Source: Heracleum sosnowskyi
Taxonomy: Eukaryota > Streptophyta > Magnoliopsida > Apiales > Apiaceae
Assembly (NCBI GenBank): GCA_030848705.1
Contig: JAUIZM010000015.1
Location: 2,914,001 to 2,978,000, forward strand
Length of the DNA: 64,000 nt
Direction of reading: 5' to 3'
The notes under the pieces are model-generated. The model made no database searches and was not told the DNA's origin. It saw only the letters and a program-made list of their open reading frames with translations. This document shows, in pieces, positions 31,799-43,081 of the stretch. Position numbers and translations under genes: made by a program. Within the stretch, counting starts at the first letter, position 1. The number at the start of each line of letters is the position of its first letter.

Positions 31799-32696
31799 TT
31801 GATGGCTTTTATTTCATAATTCCATTAATTATAGACGAAAGTAAAAGAAAATCATGAGCTATCGCAAGTCATGTCAAATTTGAAACAATTCAAAAATATA
31901 ATTAAGAAAATAAAACCAATTTTTATGTACACAAATTCTGCTCAAGAATCAGTTCACAGATAGGTGGTCGAAAAACAGAAAACAGGATGTTACATGTAGC
32001 ATGCGGATACGTAACAAAGGAAGAATAATGCGGAAAGTTAAGGCTTTTGGAAGCATAGTTCGATAGCACTGTATAGCCCTAACCAGCTAAGTTGATAGCT
32101 GAACTATGAAATTTGGAGTCTTGTACTTGAGTTTTTGATTCTCCTTCCTTAGCCAGCCTTGAACCTAAAAGCTGCCATGCTCATGCATACGCAGTTGCAG
32201 ACTGCAGTCTTGCCAGAGCCAGGCTATATGCATTGTGTTGTCACGTTTGCAGCTGATCATTGCCATACATTTGTCATGAACAATAATTTAACTTCAGAAA
32301 CAATTAACATTGATAAGATTTAACAAAGTAATTGTGCGGAACTTTAAGTTTTAATTATAAATGTTTTATACCTTAACTGTGAAAATTAAATGTAAGATGG
32401 ATCGATGTCATATATATTAATCAAATTCATATATTGAATATGAGCAATGCTAGGGTCTCATAATCAATTTCATATATAGAATATGAGCAATATTAGGGGT
32501 ACTAAATTAGATATTAAAATTATTCCCGAATTACACATGTCATATTCTAATTGGTGGTGCACATATTAATATACGTGGGTTTTATATTATCTGTAAAGAA
32601 ATGACCAATAATTGAATAACAAGCCATTAATTTGGAACAGATTTGAGAATTCTATAATGCCCGTTGAACTTTATTATTTCTTACTATAATTTGTAA
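31799..32696. other. intergenic, no gene seen
   Basis: No coding region, terminal repeat or RNA gene is evident. A short repeated phrase (TCATATAT-GAATATGAGCAAT) occurs at about 32425 and 32470. Confidence 0.5.
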
Positions 32697-32705
32697 TTGA
32701 TTTAA

Positions 32706-32848
32706 GGAGTCCGGTCCCCGGCAATCATTTGCTGGGAACGTTTTTTGTAACAAACGGTTTATGCACCGTTGGATCGACCATCCAACGGCGCAGAAACCGT
32801 TTGTTACAAAAAACGTCAGCAGCAAACGATTGTCGGGGACCGGACTCC
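32706..32848. mobile_element. foldback MITE with 9-bp target duplication (Mutator-like)
   Basis: The ends GGAGTCCGGTCCCCG and inverse, plus the inner GTTTTTTGTAACAAACGGTTT with its inverse, form a hairpin almost end to end (143 bp). It is flanked by TTGATTTAA and TTGATCTAA (32697-32705; 32849-32857), a 9-base duplication with one change, which suits Mutator-type transposition. It has no coding capacity. Confidence 0.78.
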
Positions 32849-32857
32849 TTGATCTAA

Positions 32858-33553
32858 TCACTCCATAAATATATTGATATAACAATTAAAATCATTTTTT
32901 CATGGAGTTAGGCTAGCTATACAGGTGACCCCCCTTGGTTAAATTAATGACATATAAGAAAAACTTTGTTAACTGTTTTTGTACCTAATCAAAAGCTGTG
33001 ATTAAAGTTTAAAAATGTGCATCCACAATCACTAACTAAAGTTGCCATTGGTTACACACTATGAATCAAATATAGATAGATAAGTACATGATTGATCATT
33101 AATCATTTTTGAGTAGTTTTTCACACTGGACTTTATGTATAATGCTATTGCGTCCGAAAGGGTTGTGTGTAGTAGACGTCCAACAAAGCTTTTGAGGTAA
33201 TTTCCAACTCAAATGAATATTACACAAAGGTTTAATACTATTAGAACTTATAAATATTGTATTACTATTTTAAATTCTCAAAAGCAAAAAATCAATTGCA
33301 AAACAGTCATGATTCCGCTAACTACAATGTTTATAATTACAAGTATTGTGTTTTAATTATTACCCTCTTGCTTTGGACTATATGCAAGTGTACAATTGCA
33401 ATCGTTGTGTTTTAAATAATGACATTCTTGTTTTGGACTATATAGAAATGTACTATTTACAAAGTCCATTTTGATTAAATTCAAATAATATACGGATTAT
33501 CACTTACTGCCCGGTAAAACTTAATACTTGAAATTCATTTGATATATGAAAAA
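32858..33553. other. intergenic, no gene seen
   Basis: AT-rich. A diverged repeat (TTGTGTTTTAA.TAAT with TTGGACTATAT) appears near 33347 and 33405. Nothing else is supported. Confidence 0.45.
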
Positions 33554-34171
33554 TGTTGGGCCGCGCAACACCCATTAACTTCACATTACTATGATATTGT
33601 CTGTTCTGGATCGTGATCAAGCCCACACGGATTTATTTTTGAGCTCCCCCAAAAGGTCTCATACTAATGGAGTTTTCAAATTCATTTGATATATGAAAAA
33701 CGTTGGACCGCGCAACACCCATTAACTTGACATTAGTATGATATTGTCCGCTCTGGACTGTGACCAAGTCCGCACAGATTTATTTTTGGGCTCCCCTACA
33801 AGATCTCATACTAATGGAGTTGTTTTTTACTATTTATATTCAAGATAATTCTTCTTTATCTTAACGATGTGAGACTTGGGTTGTCCAAGATCTCCAACCA
33901 TAGTTCTGGACAGCCTCCCACACACCACACAACTTGCAGTCCGCAACCCCAGGATCAACTTCTTAACCAACGGCTCTTATACCACTTAATAGGCCGCGCA
34001 ACATCGATTAACTCCACATTTATATGATATTGTCCGCTATGGGCCGTGTCCAAACCCGCACAGATTTGTTTTTGAGCTCTCCAAAATGTTTCATACTAAT
34101 GAAGTTGTTTTTGACCGCTTACATTCAAGATAATTTTTCTTTATGTTAATAATGTGAGACTTGGGTTAACA
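33554..34171 (-). mobile_element. TRIM-like miniature LTR element with an extra partial LTR
   Basis: Two full repeats of about 185 bp (33700-33893 and 33990-34171) share TTGGACCGCGCAACA..GATATTGTCCGCT..AATGTGAGACTTGGGTT. A third, truncated copy lies at 33554-33675. Between the full copies are under 100 bases. Next to the right copy the minus strand reads TGGTATAAGAGCC, close to the initiator-Met primer site. Short LTRs, a tiny interior and a primer site define TRIM elements. Confidence 0.7.
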
Positions 34172-35571
34172 TCCATTTTACAAAAAAAGGTCAATAAAAA
34201 TAAATTTAAATAATTGGGGATCGAGATTTCTCTCAAAACCGATATGATTTTTAAGTGCCAACCCTTGGAGAACATGTACGATAGCGCCACGCCAGCCCTT
34301 GAACCCTGTCAAGCAGCAAGCCTACTGCAAAACACAAATGCGGATACAGTAGAACAACTGAAAAACCAATGAATATAACATGTGAAAATGGCCAACAACA
34401 AAGAGGACCACAGTTGATATAGTCACTACAAGTCTGCAATAAAAGATGCCATATAATAAACAGATCTCTTGTAACGTTGTCATGGTGGTACATATGAATT
34501 ATGTATCAAATGAGAGGTCGGTTCCTGATACGTAGAAGAAGACAGATATGAAATGTAGTTCACAAATAATAGTTTGGGGAAGCCAAATATTTTGGAAACT
34601 TTTGGGATAGAATAAAAAAAATTATCTACTTTTACAATAACTTTGATATGGGGATGACTCTGCAAGCACCTATTGGCTTCCATTTCTGCGAACCTACCAA
34701 GGGAATCAAAACAAACACTCGTAAAAGAAACTAAATGTCAAAATCATAACTACCCCTTTTATTATTATATTCAACCCAATTCTTCTTTTTCATTTGATTA
34801 TTACAGGAACTTGTTTTTATTATTATTGTCTTTGTTTTGATTAAGACTTGACATATTTAATTACCTATTTCATCGTAATTAACGTCTCTACCACTTCCTT
34901 TTAATGTATGTATAGGAATTGATGCGGGAGAGGGCAGTCCCCGACACATGGCATTCCATGTTTTTAAAGAGCGTAGAGTGCAGTCACTTACATAGAGATT
35001 CATGAGAGATCTAGGGTCACATGAGACTGTTGCTTATTTCTAACAAACCTTGCATCATTGCTTATTTATGGTCCCGCACGAATTCAATATGTTTCCCCAC
35101 TCTTTTTTAGGCTTTATTTTATTTTTATGAGGCGCACTTTCGAATACAATTTTTTTTGTAAAATACTTGAATCTACAAACTCATAATGTGATATGCTCAT
35201 CAATTTATAACGACTTTGTAGTGTTTGTATGTTAATAATTTCAAACATTCAAGTGCGACGGATTACTTAACAATTAATTTTGACACTCTTTTTAGCGTAA
35301 CTTCTCTAACTTATGGTGGTGGTGGCGTGGGTGCGACAGTATTCAACTTGTCTCACTTTGGACCACTCCTGCCAGCATCGATCTGTTTTTTGTCATTAAT
35401 TATATACTAGGGTAAGCTTTTCAGGTCCCTAATAACAACATTATCATTATTAAAGTACTAGCCAGCATGCACCTACATAGATGTCCGATATATAAATATT
35501 CACGTACAGATACACGATGTATATTGTACATCATGCATCTTCACTCTTCAATCCCCCCCTTCTATATATAC
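34172..35571. other. intergenic, with unassigned sequence at about 34255-34690
   Basis: The stretch at 34255-34690 is less AT-rich than its surroundings and holds two minus-strand frames of 80 and 67 codons. One is hydrophobic (FIGFSVVLLYPHLCFAVGLLL). I do not recognise either and see no start context or splice pattern that makes a gene. The rest to 35571 is the upstream region of MIR167, with no further gene. Confidence 0.4.
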
Positions 35572-35580
35572 CCGTTTACT
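35572..35580 (+). promoter_or_regulatory. TATA box of MIR167 primary transcript
   Basis: CTATATATA follows a C-rich run and precedes a (CT)n-rich leader (35612-35660). The hairpin lies about 140 bases downstream, a typical layout for plant MIR genes. Confidence 0.65.
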
Positions 35581-35710
35581 GGCACCTAAATCACAATGCA
35601 ATTACTCAGCCTCTCCTCTCTCCCCCAGCCTTCTCTCTCTCTCTCCCTCTCTCTCTTATGTAGATGTCGCAAGTTTTTCTTGGTACTCATCGATCACATG
35701 TGGAACGTGA

Positions 35711-35801
35711 GCCAGTAGTAGTTGAAGCTGCCAGCATGATCTAAACTTCCCCTTCATTGCCAGGAAAGATCAGATCATATGGTAGCTTCACCTGTTACTG
35801 G
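35711..35801 (+). ncRNA. MIR167: MIR167 precursor hairpin (miR167a/b type)
   Basis: The 5' arm carries the mature miR167 sequence at 35723-35743 (TGAAGCTGCC...GATCTA), identical to the conserved miR167a/b form. The 3' arm carries the star strand at about 35773-35792 (GATCATATGG...TTCACC), leaving two-base 3' overhangs and one small internal loop. CCAGTA at the base pairs with TACTGG. miR167 directs cleavage of ARF6 and ARF8 transcripts and so controls auxin responses in flowers and roots. A possible downstream exon after TTTGTTGCAG (36274) suggests a spliced primary transcript. There is no protein-coding frame here. Confidence 0.95.
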
Positions 35802-36751
35802 GATCACGAGAATTTCTAGCTCAATACATATATCATATATACAAGGCAAGGACATTAATTTCATGTATTATAATATTATATGTAGCTTCTTTAACAAACC
35901 CTAGTACAAAATTTCTTGATGCAGTTTTGATTACATCAAGCCACATACAGAGGAACAACAAACTGTCCCTGCATGTGATACATTGTTCATCTATTCATAG
36001 ATCTTCATTTCAAAAATAAAATTTTGGGTTTTTATATTTCTTCCGTAATAATATCCAAAAACGGTTTTTTTGACAAAAAAAATTGTAAATTCATTGATTC
36101 TATAATTACAAGCCTTTCCGGAAAATAATTCATGAATTCTAATTTTCCTGTATCAAGAGTAAAAGATTTAATGTTCCAATAAATATTGTAATAAAGAATA
36201 ACCAAGATTATAACTGATTAATTACGATAGGAATTGATTGATTAGGTTTAGACTTTAGTGGTTGTTTGTTGCAGGTGTCAATATATGCTGCCGGGGAATC
36301 AAAGCGGTTGAGAAAATTGGTATGTTACAGTTCTTAGTGACAGGTTTTCGTCTGTCTAAACTTGGTTGGTGCTTTTAAGATCCCTATCTTCTTATACTTA
36401 ATTATGCAGAGCATGCATTCGTATGGTCACATCAGAGTGCTTTCCTATTGGTTGTTGCTTGTGAATTTATATATGGAGCTTGTGTGTTGTCGCTAAATTT
36501 GATTATTAAAACCTGATCTTAGCCAGATACAAAGGATTAGAGACACTAATGTACGTAAAAAGGGAAGAAAAGTTAAAGCTCTTGAATCTTTAATCGTGAC
36601 CCACGAGGTTCTATAACTATTGGCTTTTTCGTAAGAAAAAACAGGTTTACTTCACTCCTTAGGATAACTTTTTCTAATTACAATTACAACTTTGAGTAAC
36701 ATGTTAGGTAGGATGCATCCTTTTCTTCTAGTCATCAATATATATATATAT
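35802..36751 (+). other. probable remainder of the MIR167 primary transcript and spacer
   Basis: A T-rich stretch ends in TTTGTTGCAG near 36265-36274 and could be an intron acceptor, followed by less AT-rich sequence to about 36480. MIR167 loci in other plants give spliced primary transcripts. Transcript limits cannot be set from sequence. Confidence 0.35.
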
Positions 36752-37884
36752 AGGGAGGTGCTCAAATGAGAACCTTAATTAACACGAGAACTGAGATCTA
36801 ATCTCAGCCACACAAATATATTCTTGTTAGAAAATCTCAGCCGTTTGTTATTTTTAAATATTTTAATATACGAAAAGGCATTTTCTCTTTAGTTTTTTTA
36901 TATAATATTTTAATATGCGAAAAGGCATTTTCTCTTTAGTTTTTTTATATTCACCAGAAGCTTCATATTCTTCTTTACATCTCCTAACTCTTTCTCTCTC
37001 TAAACAAGGCCGTCTATCTATATCGTGTATCTAACATCCATTTCCAATCGTCATTTTATTACAATTTGAGACATTCATCTTTTTTTGTTTTTTATTCTTT
37101 GATTTATCTATCTTCTAATTTTTTTTCTCTTTCCACCATAGGATGTAAAACGCTGTTGAATTTTAAAAAAAAATATAAAGCAGTTGATCAGTGATTTAAA
37201 TACAAATCACCTACGATGGTTTCGTAAATCACCTGATAACTCGAACCAAACCACTTATTTCATGTCACAAAATCACTTATTTTTGGTGATTTTTGCAATT
37301 GCAAATGGTGATTTATGTATAAAAGTTGGTGATTTGTGTATAAAAGTTGGTGATTTAGAATGTAAACTAAAAAAATATAAACAATTTACATATAAATCAC
37401 CTGGTTGTTACTGTTGTAGTTATAAATAAATGATCGATCTACCAAAATTCATGACTAATGTGGATCTGAATTGTATATAGTGAAAGAGAACACGGTATGA
37501 TACATGTGAATATCGTGGTGCCGATTCTAAGTGTTTTGAAGTGATTATGGTGCACGGAAAAACTGATGATGGTGATTGGTAATGAACTGAGGCGATGATG
37601 GTGGTGATCAGTGATGAAACTTGAAAATCTATGTAATGAATTAAGGTGTAAGGAAAAATAGATCGATGACGGAGATGGCGATTTAGAGTGGTTGTCGTCG
37701 ATGACTTTGAAGCACTGGCGGAGGAATGTTGGAGAGGAGGTTTGACTGTAATGTGTGTTATATATATGTCTAGTCTTAAAGTTTATAAAAATTTCAAAAA
37801 TGCCACCGTGACATGTTTGAATCAGAGGTGTGCATTAGTTCTCAGTTCTCAGCTTAATATTGGTTCTCACTAGAGCAAGACCCT
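36752..37884. mobile_element. MITE in (TA)n, family A copy 1
   Basis: The ends AGGGAGGTGCTCAAATGAG and, inverted, AGGGTCTTGCTCTAGTGAG, each followed by AACC, are set in TATATA runs on both sides. GAGAACTGAG and TTCTCAGTTCTCAG lie just inside. The interior repeats GGTGATTTATGTATAAAAGTT. Two short frames inside (37184-37429; 37688-37873) look like by-products. The superfamily is uncertain; insertion into TA tracts recalls the microsatellite-seeking elements known in rice. Confidence 0.7.
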
Positions 37885-37910
37885 ATATATATATATATAT
37901 ATATATAAAG

Positions 37911-39101
37911 AGGGCTACTCTAATGAGAACCCTACTATAATGAGAACTCAGAATTCGGTGGCATTTTTGTAATAAACTTAAAGTGTCGGGGCAGTCAAAA
38001 TTACAACGTACAAATTAAAAAAAAAAAAAAAGAATTCATATATCATTCTTTTATTTCCATGTTCCACTACCATGACGAGACTCAACCCTTCGCTTCCTCT
38101 TTCGCTGCTACTCACGATTCCCATGACCACCACCACTCATATCCCCCACCACATCTCCAGGTAATCACCAAAATTCGTCTCAAATCACCGAAATTATGAA
38201 CGCAAATCACTAAAGAATTTAAATGATAATCACAAAAGAAACAAATCAGAGCATCTCTCTCATGAGTCTATCCTTAATCAACATCATAAATCTCCACCAC
38301 CCCTTCTTCGTTCATCATCATCGATTCAAAACACTTTCACAACATCTACAACCACCACCTCCTTCCTCATAATCATCACTATCATCTACATAATCAAGTC
38401 ACTTATCTACAACAAAATGATGTCATTTTCAGTAAACACATTGAAACCACTTTAAAAATCATTAAATTCAACACAAATCACTGAAATTAAATGACAACCC
38501 ACTAATATCGCCATCATCTACAAATTCAATAAGTTTAACGGTAAATCACTGAAAATTTGAACGCGAACCACCAAATGTTGAATGTAAATCACCAGAACTT
38601 TTAAATCAAAAATAGAAATGAAAATACTTCGATACATACATTTTTTTTTGTAAACAAAAATGTCCATATGCATCAGAATACATCATCATCAGCTTCTTAC
38701 TCTAACCAATCAACATCAATTTTGAGTACGACTGAATGACGATGTTAGATCGAAACTCAAATTTCAGATCAAATATGGATGTGATTGTTAGTGACTACGG
38801 AGGAGAAGGAGATGTCACCGAAGATGGAGAAGAGAGGTGAAAGAGATGTGAGAATTTTAGATCCGAAAAAATGAGCAAGAGATGTGAAAATATACTTTTG
38901 CCCAGAGGTTTGGTGGCCAAAAGTTTTGGTGTTCAGAGATAGATACGTGTTGGCAGTGAAGAGGTGAGAAATGTAAAGAGATATGCAGTTTGGATGATAT
39001 ATAATTGAACGAATGTGATTTAATATAATTATATTAATTGTGGGGTTGAGATTGATTCTCAGTTCTCACTCTAATTTAGGTTCTCCTTTGATCATCTCCC
39101 T
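37911..39101. mobile_element. MITE in (TA)n, family A copy 2
   Basis: The ends AGGGCTACTCTAATGAGAACC and, inverted, AGGGAGATGATCAAAGGAG followed by AACC match copy 1. Inside, AAATCACC.AAA phrases recur (38160-38610), the reverse complement of the GGTGATTT phrases in copy 1. Copy 1 and copy 2 are separated only by a (TA)n tract. Confidence 0.7.
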
Positions 39102-39548
39102 ATATATATATATATATATATATATTTCTATTTTTCTAGAGGTTTACAATTTTAAATACTAATAAATCAAAAAATATTAAGTTATAGAGGATAAGAGTTC
39201 GAATTTATAGAGAAGACATATAAATAAAGTTCTATATGAAGTAGAATAGATGTTCGAATTTATAAAGGAGAATAGTTTGAATTTATAGGTAAGCCATATA
39301 ATTAGAAGTTCTATTGAAAGTAGAATAGATGTTCGAATTTATATAGGAGAAGAGTTCGAATTTATAAAATATACATACAATTAAAAGTTTTATTACTATA
39401 CAATAGAAGAGATGAGTAGAATTTAAAGTTTTATTGAAAGTTTTCACGGAAGTAACAAGTAATTTTTGTAATTTAATTGAAAGATGTATTTTTTCTAATG
39501 AGAGACCGACTCATTAGAAAAAAAAGTATGTTAACATGAAAATTAATA
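39102..39548. other. AT-rich spacer with short direct repeats
   Basis: GTTCGAATTTATA and AGAATAGATGTTCGAATTTA recur several times between 39189 and 39365. No gene is seen. Confidence 0.45.
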
Positions 39549-39791
39549 CTCCCTACGTCCCATAATAAATGTCCTAATATTTTTCAAGTTTATTTCACGC
39601 ATTTCCACACACGTAAAAAACATGTTTGTAGATATTATTTTCTCATTTTTTTTGTTTGGTATAAAAATAGGATATTCAAACTTTTATACAAAACAAGAAA
39701 TTTGAAAAAATAAACATCTAAAACTACTTTTTTTTATATGCGTGAAACAAATTCTGAAAATATTAGGACGTTTATTATGAGACGGAGGAAG
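39549..39791. mobile_element. Stowaway MITE (243 bp)
   Basis: The ends CTCCCTACGTCCCATAATAA and, inverted, CTTCCTCCGTCTCATAATAA have TA on both sides. The CTCCCTCCGTCCC terminus is diagnostic of Stowaway (Tc1/mariner). Confidence 0.92.
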
Positions 39792-40398
39792 TATATAACA
39801 TAAGTATTCAATATATTAAATTTGAGATATTAATATTAAAAAGAAATGATGTTTCATGGGAGGGCTTATTAGAGAAAATCGAGTAATTTTTGTGATTTAA
39901 TTGATGAAGTTTTAAAAAAAAACTAGCTCTTTAGCCCGTGCAATGCACGGGCATACTTTAAATATGAGTAAATTATTTATTTTTTTGGCAAATTTTTGTA
40001 TGTCTGCGTATTAGAGTAGCAATTGATGAGTTATATGACATTAAAATTAGTACAAGTTTGTATTACACTTATATACATGAAAGTTTTTTTTCTTGTTAGC
40101 TTGTACTGATTTGGACGTATTTGTATCGTAACAAATATAATACTTAAGGCATGTCAGAAATTATGTATAGTTTGATTTAATAGAGATAAATAATTATAAT
40201 TCACAGACATGCTTTAATTTATAAATTTTCTCAAATAATATTTTTAACAATATTTAATTCATAAAAATTTACAATAAATCTAAATGATACTATAATAGTA
40301 CGAGATATATGATATGTAAACGTATATGGTCATATATTACCATAAATTTACATAAATATAAGTATTTATATGTATACATACGTGTATATATATATATA
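39792..40398 (-). other. AT-rich region holding a Helitron 3' end
   Basis: At 39923-39951 the minus strand reads GCCCGTGCATTGCACGGGC (a hairpin), then TAAAGAGCTAG, the 3' end of the Helitron family also found at 14530 and 58463. I could not find the matching 5' end with confidence, so only the terminus is called. The rest of the stretch is AT-rich with no gene. Confidence 0.6.
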
Positions 40399-40792
40399 TG
40401 GGAAAGATCTAGAGAGAACCTATCTTTTTGAGAGAACCGAGAGAACTAACCAATCACCCTTGATTTAGCACACCATCCAACGGTTGATATGTTTTAAATT
40501 TTTTTATTATACTTTTATTGGTATTTTTAAGATTCTTTTAAGTGTTTTAATAATTTTATAAGATTCTTTTAAGTGTTTTAGTAATTATATTAAAATTAGG
40601 ATTCTGTTAAGTATTCTACAAATTGTTTTATAATATATTTCAACATAAATTTATTTATAATAAATTTAATTGATATAATTAAGATTCTTTTTAGTGTTTT
40701 ATTAATATTCATTAATTATATTATAATATATCAACGGTCTTAGAAGGGTTCTCTCGGTTCTCTTGATATAATGGTTCTCTCTGGAACCTTAC
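40399..40792. mobile_element. MITE in (TA)n, family B
   Basis: The ends GGGAAAGATCTAGAGAGAACC and, inverted, AGTAAGGTTCCAGAGAGAACC have TATATA on both sides. CCGAGAGAAC lies just inside both ends. TTCTTTTAAGTGTTTTA repeats in the middle. It resembles family A in target choice and in the GAGAACC motif. Confidence 0.68.
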
Positions 40793-41077
40793 TATATATA
40801 TTCAGGTAAATGTTGTATGTATATATATAAGTATGCATATTAATTTACATCATTTAATAATATGTAATAAATATATATGTATAAGTTTGCATATTAATTT
40901 TGTAGCATTTAATAATATGTAATAAATTTATTGATGTTAAAAGACCAAAATAAGCCTAAAAATATATAGTATAAGTAATGGTAACATGGTCCATTAGATT
41001 TAAATTGCTTACACCAAATCCCTTGTTGTAGTATTATATATATAATAGATAGATTATGACATCGCGCTAGTTAAATA

Positions 41078-41352
41078 CTCCCTCCATTCCTTTTTGTTAG
41101 TCGTTTTAGTGATTTTTTCAAAGACCAAGGAGGCATAATAACTGCACAACAAGTCTTTAATATTATAACAAAGTTACGTTTATAACCTTGTACTTAATGG
41201 TGTAAAAGGAAGCGAAGAGGCATGCATAGCAATTAACTGAGGGACAACCAATATAAAGTTCAGGAGTTAATATACTTTGGGAACTTAAAACGACTGACAA
41301 AATGGAATATCAACAAAAATGTAAAACGTCTATTAATAAGGAACGGAGGGAG
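41078..41352. mobile_element. Stowaway MITE (275 bp)
   Basis: The ends CTCCCTCCATTCCTTTTTG and, inverted, CTCCCTCCGTTCCTTATTA have TA on both sides. The interior has AAAACGACTGACAAA near the right end mirroring TTAGTCGTTTTAGTG near the left. Confidence 0.92.
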
Positions 41353-41769
41353 TATAATTTAAGATCCTTCATGTGATTAGTTATCCCCAAGAGCTTACAA
41401 ATAGGGTTATTAAGACCATTCAAAAGAACCACAGAGATATTAATTATTTCCACATTCTCATGAGTTCTAAGGAAGTTAAACATTGCAATCAATAGATACG
41501 GGAATTGTTTTGGAAATTAACATTAAATTAAAGATCTGAACATGTAATTTAAGAACATATATAATGAGACGGAAAAAGTAGTAAAATGTGACTTCTAATA
41601 CCAAGTTATCAACATATAGAGATAAGAGAGTTGATTGATTTGAGTTATTGTCGAATTAGGTATGGGTTTAGTCCGTACTAGACCTTTGGTTAAGAAAATA
41701 TATATTTCAAATCCATTTTTTGATACGAATATTTGATATTCAGAGGAGGTGGGTATGATTGAAGGAGGG

Positions 41770-43076
41770 TGTTAGGCTCAAGACATGTCTGAATACCACC
41801 ATTAACAAGCCTAAGCTATGTGACTATGTCACACTACATGACCTAGTGAATTCTATCACTGGGATATAGTATAGGTCTTTCTATGTACTTGTCTTGTTCT
41901 CATGAAAATCAGCTTGATCATGTATGCTCAGAATTATAATGAGCTTAGTAAGCTTCTTGCAACTAGAATGTATATAGGCCATTAAATAATTGTCCTGGTA
42001 GAAGTTCAGATTTGTTCATGCAGCAGGATATAGATGAATAAGGCCCTGAAGAAATAAGTTGTAGAAATTTGTCTAAGGCATTATATAGCAAAGTCAGAAT
42101 AAAGCTATGTCGTGAAGTCACCAATATCCATGTCGAGAAGTGCTGGATCGCATAGTCCATTTTGTACTATGTCGTGAAGTCCTCAAGACTCATGTCGTGA
42201 AGTGTTGAAGTCAGCAAAGTCAAAGATGCCTAGATCGTGAAGTCCTCAAATGACTTATGTCGCATAGTCCTCAAATGACTTATGTCGCAAAGTCCTCAAA
42301 TGACTTATGTCGCATAGTCCTCAAATGACTTATGTCGCAAAGTCCTCAAATGACTTATGTCGCATAGTCCTCAAATGACCTATGTCGCAAAGTCCTCAAA
42401 GGTCATATCGCATAGTCTTCACAAGGGACATCGCGAAGTCTGGAATGAAGTGGAGTTCACGATATCAACACTTAGCCGTTTACAACAAGACAAATCAAGG
42501 TAAAGAATCAAGAATCAAAATAGACAAATACTGAAGCATTTGTTCTGGCAAAGTGGTCCAAAGAACAGATGGCAAATCTACAGCTAAACTTGGAGAGAAA
42601 GATAAGAGACAAGCAGCTACAGAAACGGGAAAGACTTCGAAAAACAGGTGGTCCTTCCTGACACAGTTAACCTCTTATGGCAGGACAAGTTGGACTTTCA
42701 GCTAGGGATAACTGTGTAAATAGTAGTGTGCCTAGTTTGTATAGGTGGATATATATCGAGCACACACCACTGAATGTTGTAAGAGAGATACATATAGTTG
42801 TATTAAAAGCACTCTTTTCTCTGTAAGCAAAAACAAGTTACAAACTGTTCTTGTTTAGAAGCCAGAAATTCCGTTGTGAATTTCCCGAAAGCTGTAGTAT
42901 TTAATTTACTCAATACAAAGTAGATTAAAGTGATTGTGTGTGTTGTTTATATTCCGCATATTACATAGCATAATCATATACAGTTTATCTTGAGTTTCAA
43001 GAATCGAAAAACATCAAACTATTCATTCACCCCCCCCCCCCCTCTGTCAAGTTTCTAGTGGTATTCATTTCTAACA
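41770..43076 (+). mobile_element. solo LTR of a copia-type element (1307 bp)
   Basis: It starts TGTTAGGC and ends CTAACA, flanked by the target duplication GAGGG (41765-41769; 43077-43081), with no internal domain or second LTR. A TATA-like GGATATATATCG lies at about 42747 and a C12-14 tract near the 3' end (43029-43042). Poly-C then TCTG near the LTR end also occurs in the copia LTR at 1635-2696. It arose presumably by recombination between two LTRs. Confidence 0.88.
42105..42450. repeat. 26-bp tandem array within the solo LTR
   Basis: AGTCCTCAAATGACTTATGTCGC(A)AT/AA recurs about every 26 bases between 42240 and 42400, alternating CATAGT and CAAAGT, so the higher-order period is 52. Diverged units with GTCGTGAAGT extend to both sides. 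Confidence 0.88.
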
Positions 43077-43081
43077 GAGGG

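Noticed and set aside
34251..34683. Two minus-strand frames, one hydrophobic
   Set aside because: No splice pattern or family resemblance; kept only as unassigned sequence.
39923..41060. A complete Helitron ending at 39923
   Set aside because: I could not find a convincing 5' end (TC...ACTATTATATAATAG type) to the right; only the 3' terminus is reported.
42230..42410. CRISPR-like array of 26-bp repeats
   Set aside because: The repeats are direct and contiguous with no variable spacers, and lie in a solo LTR.
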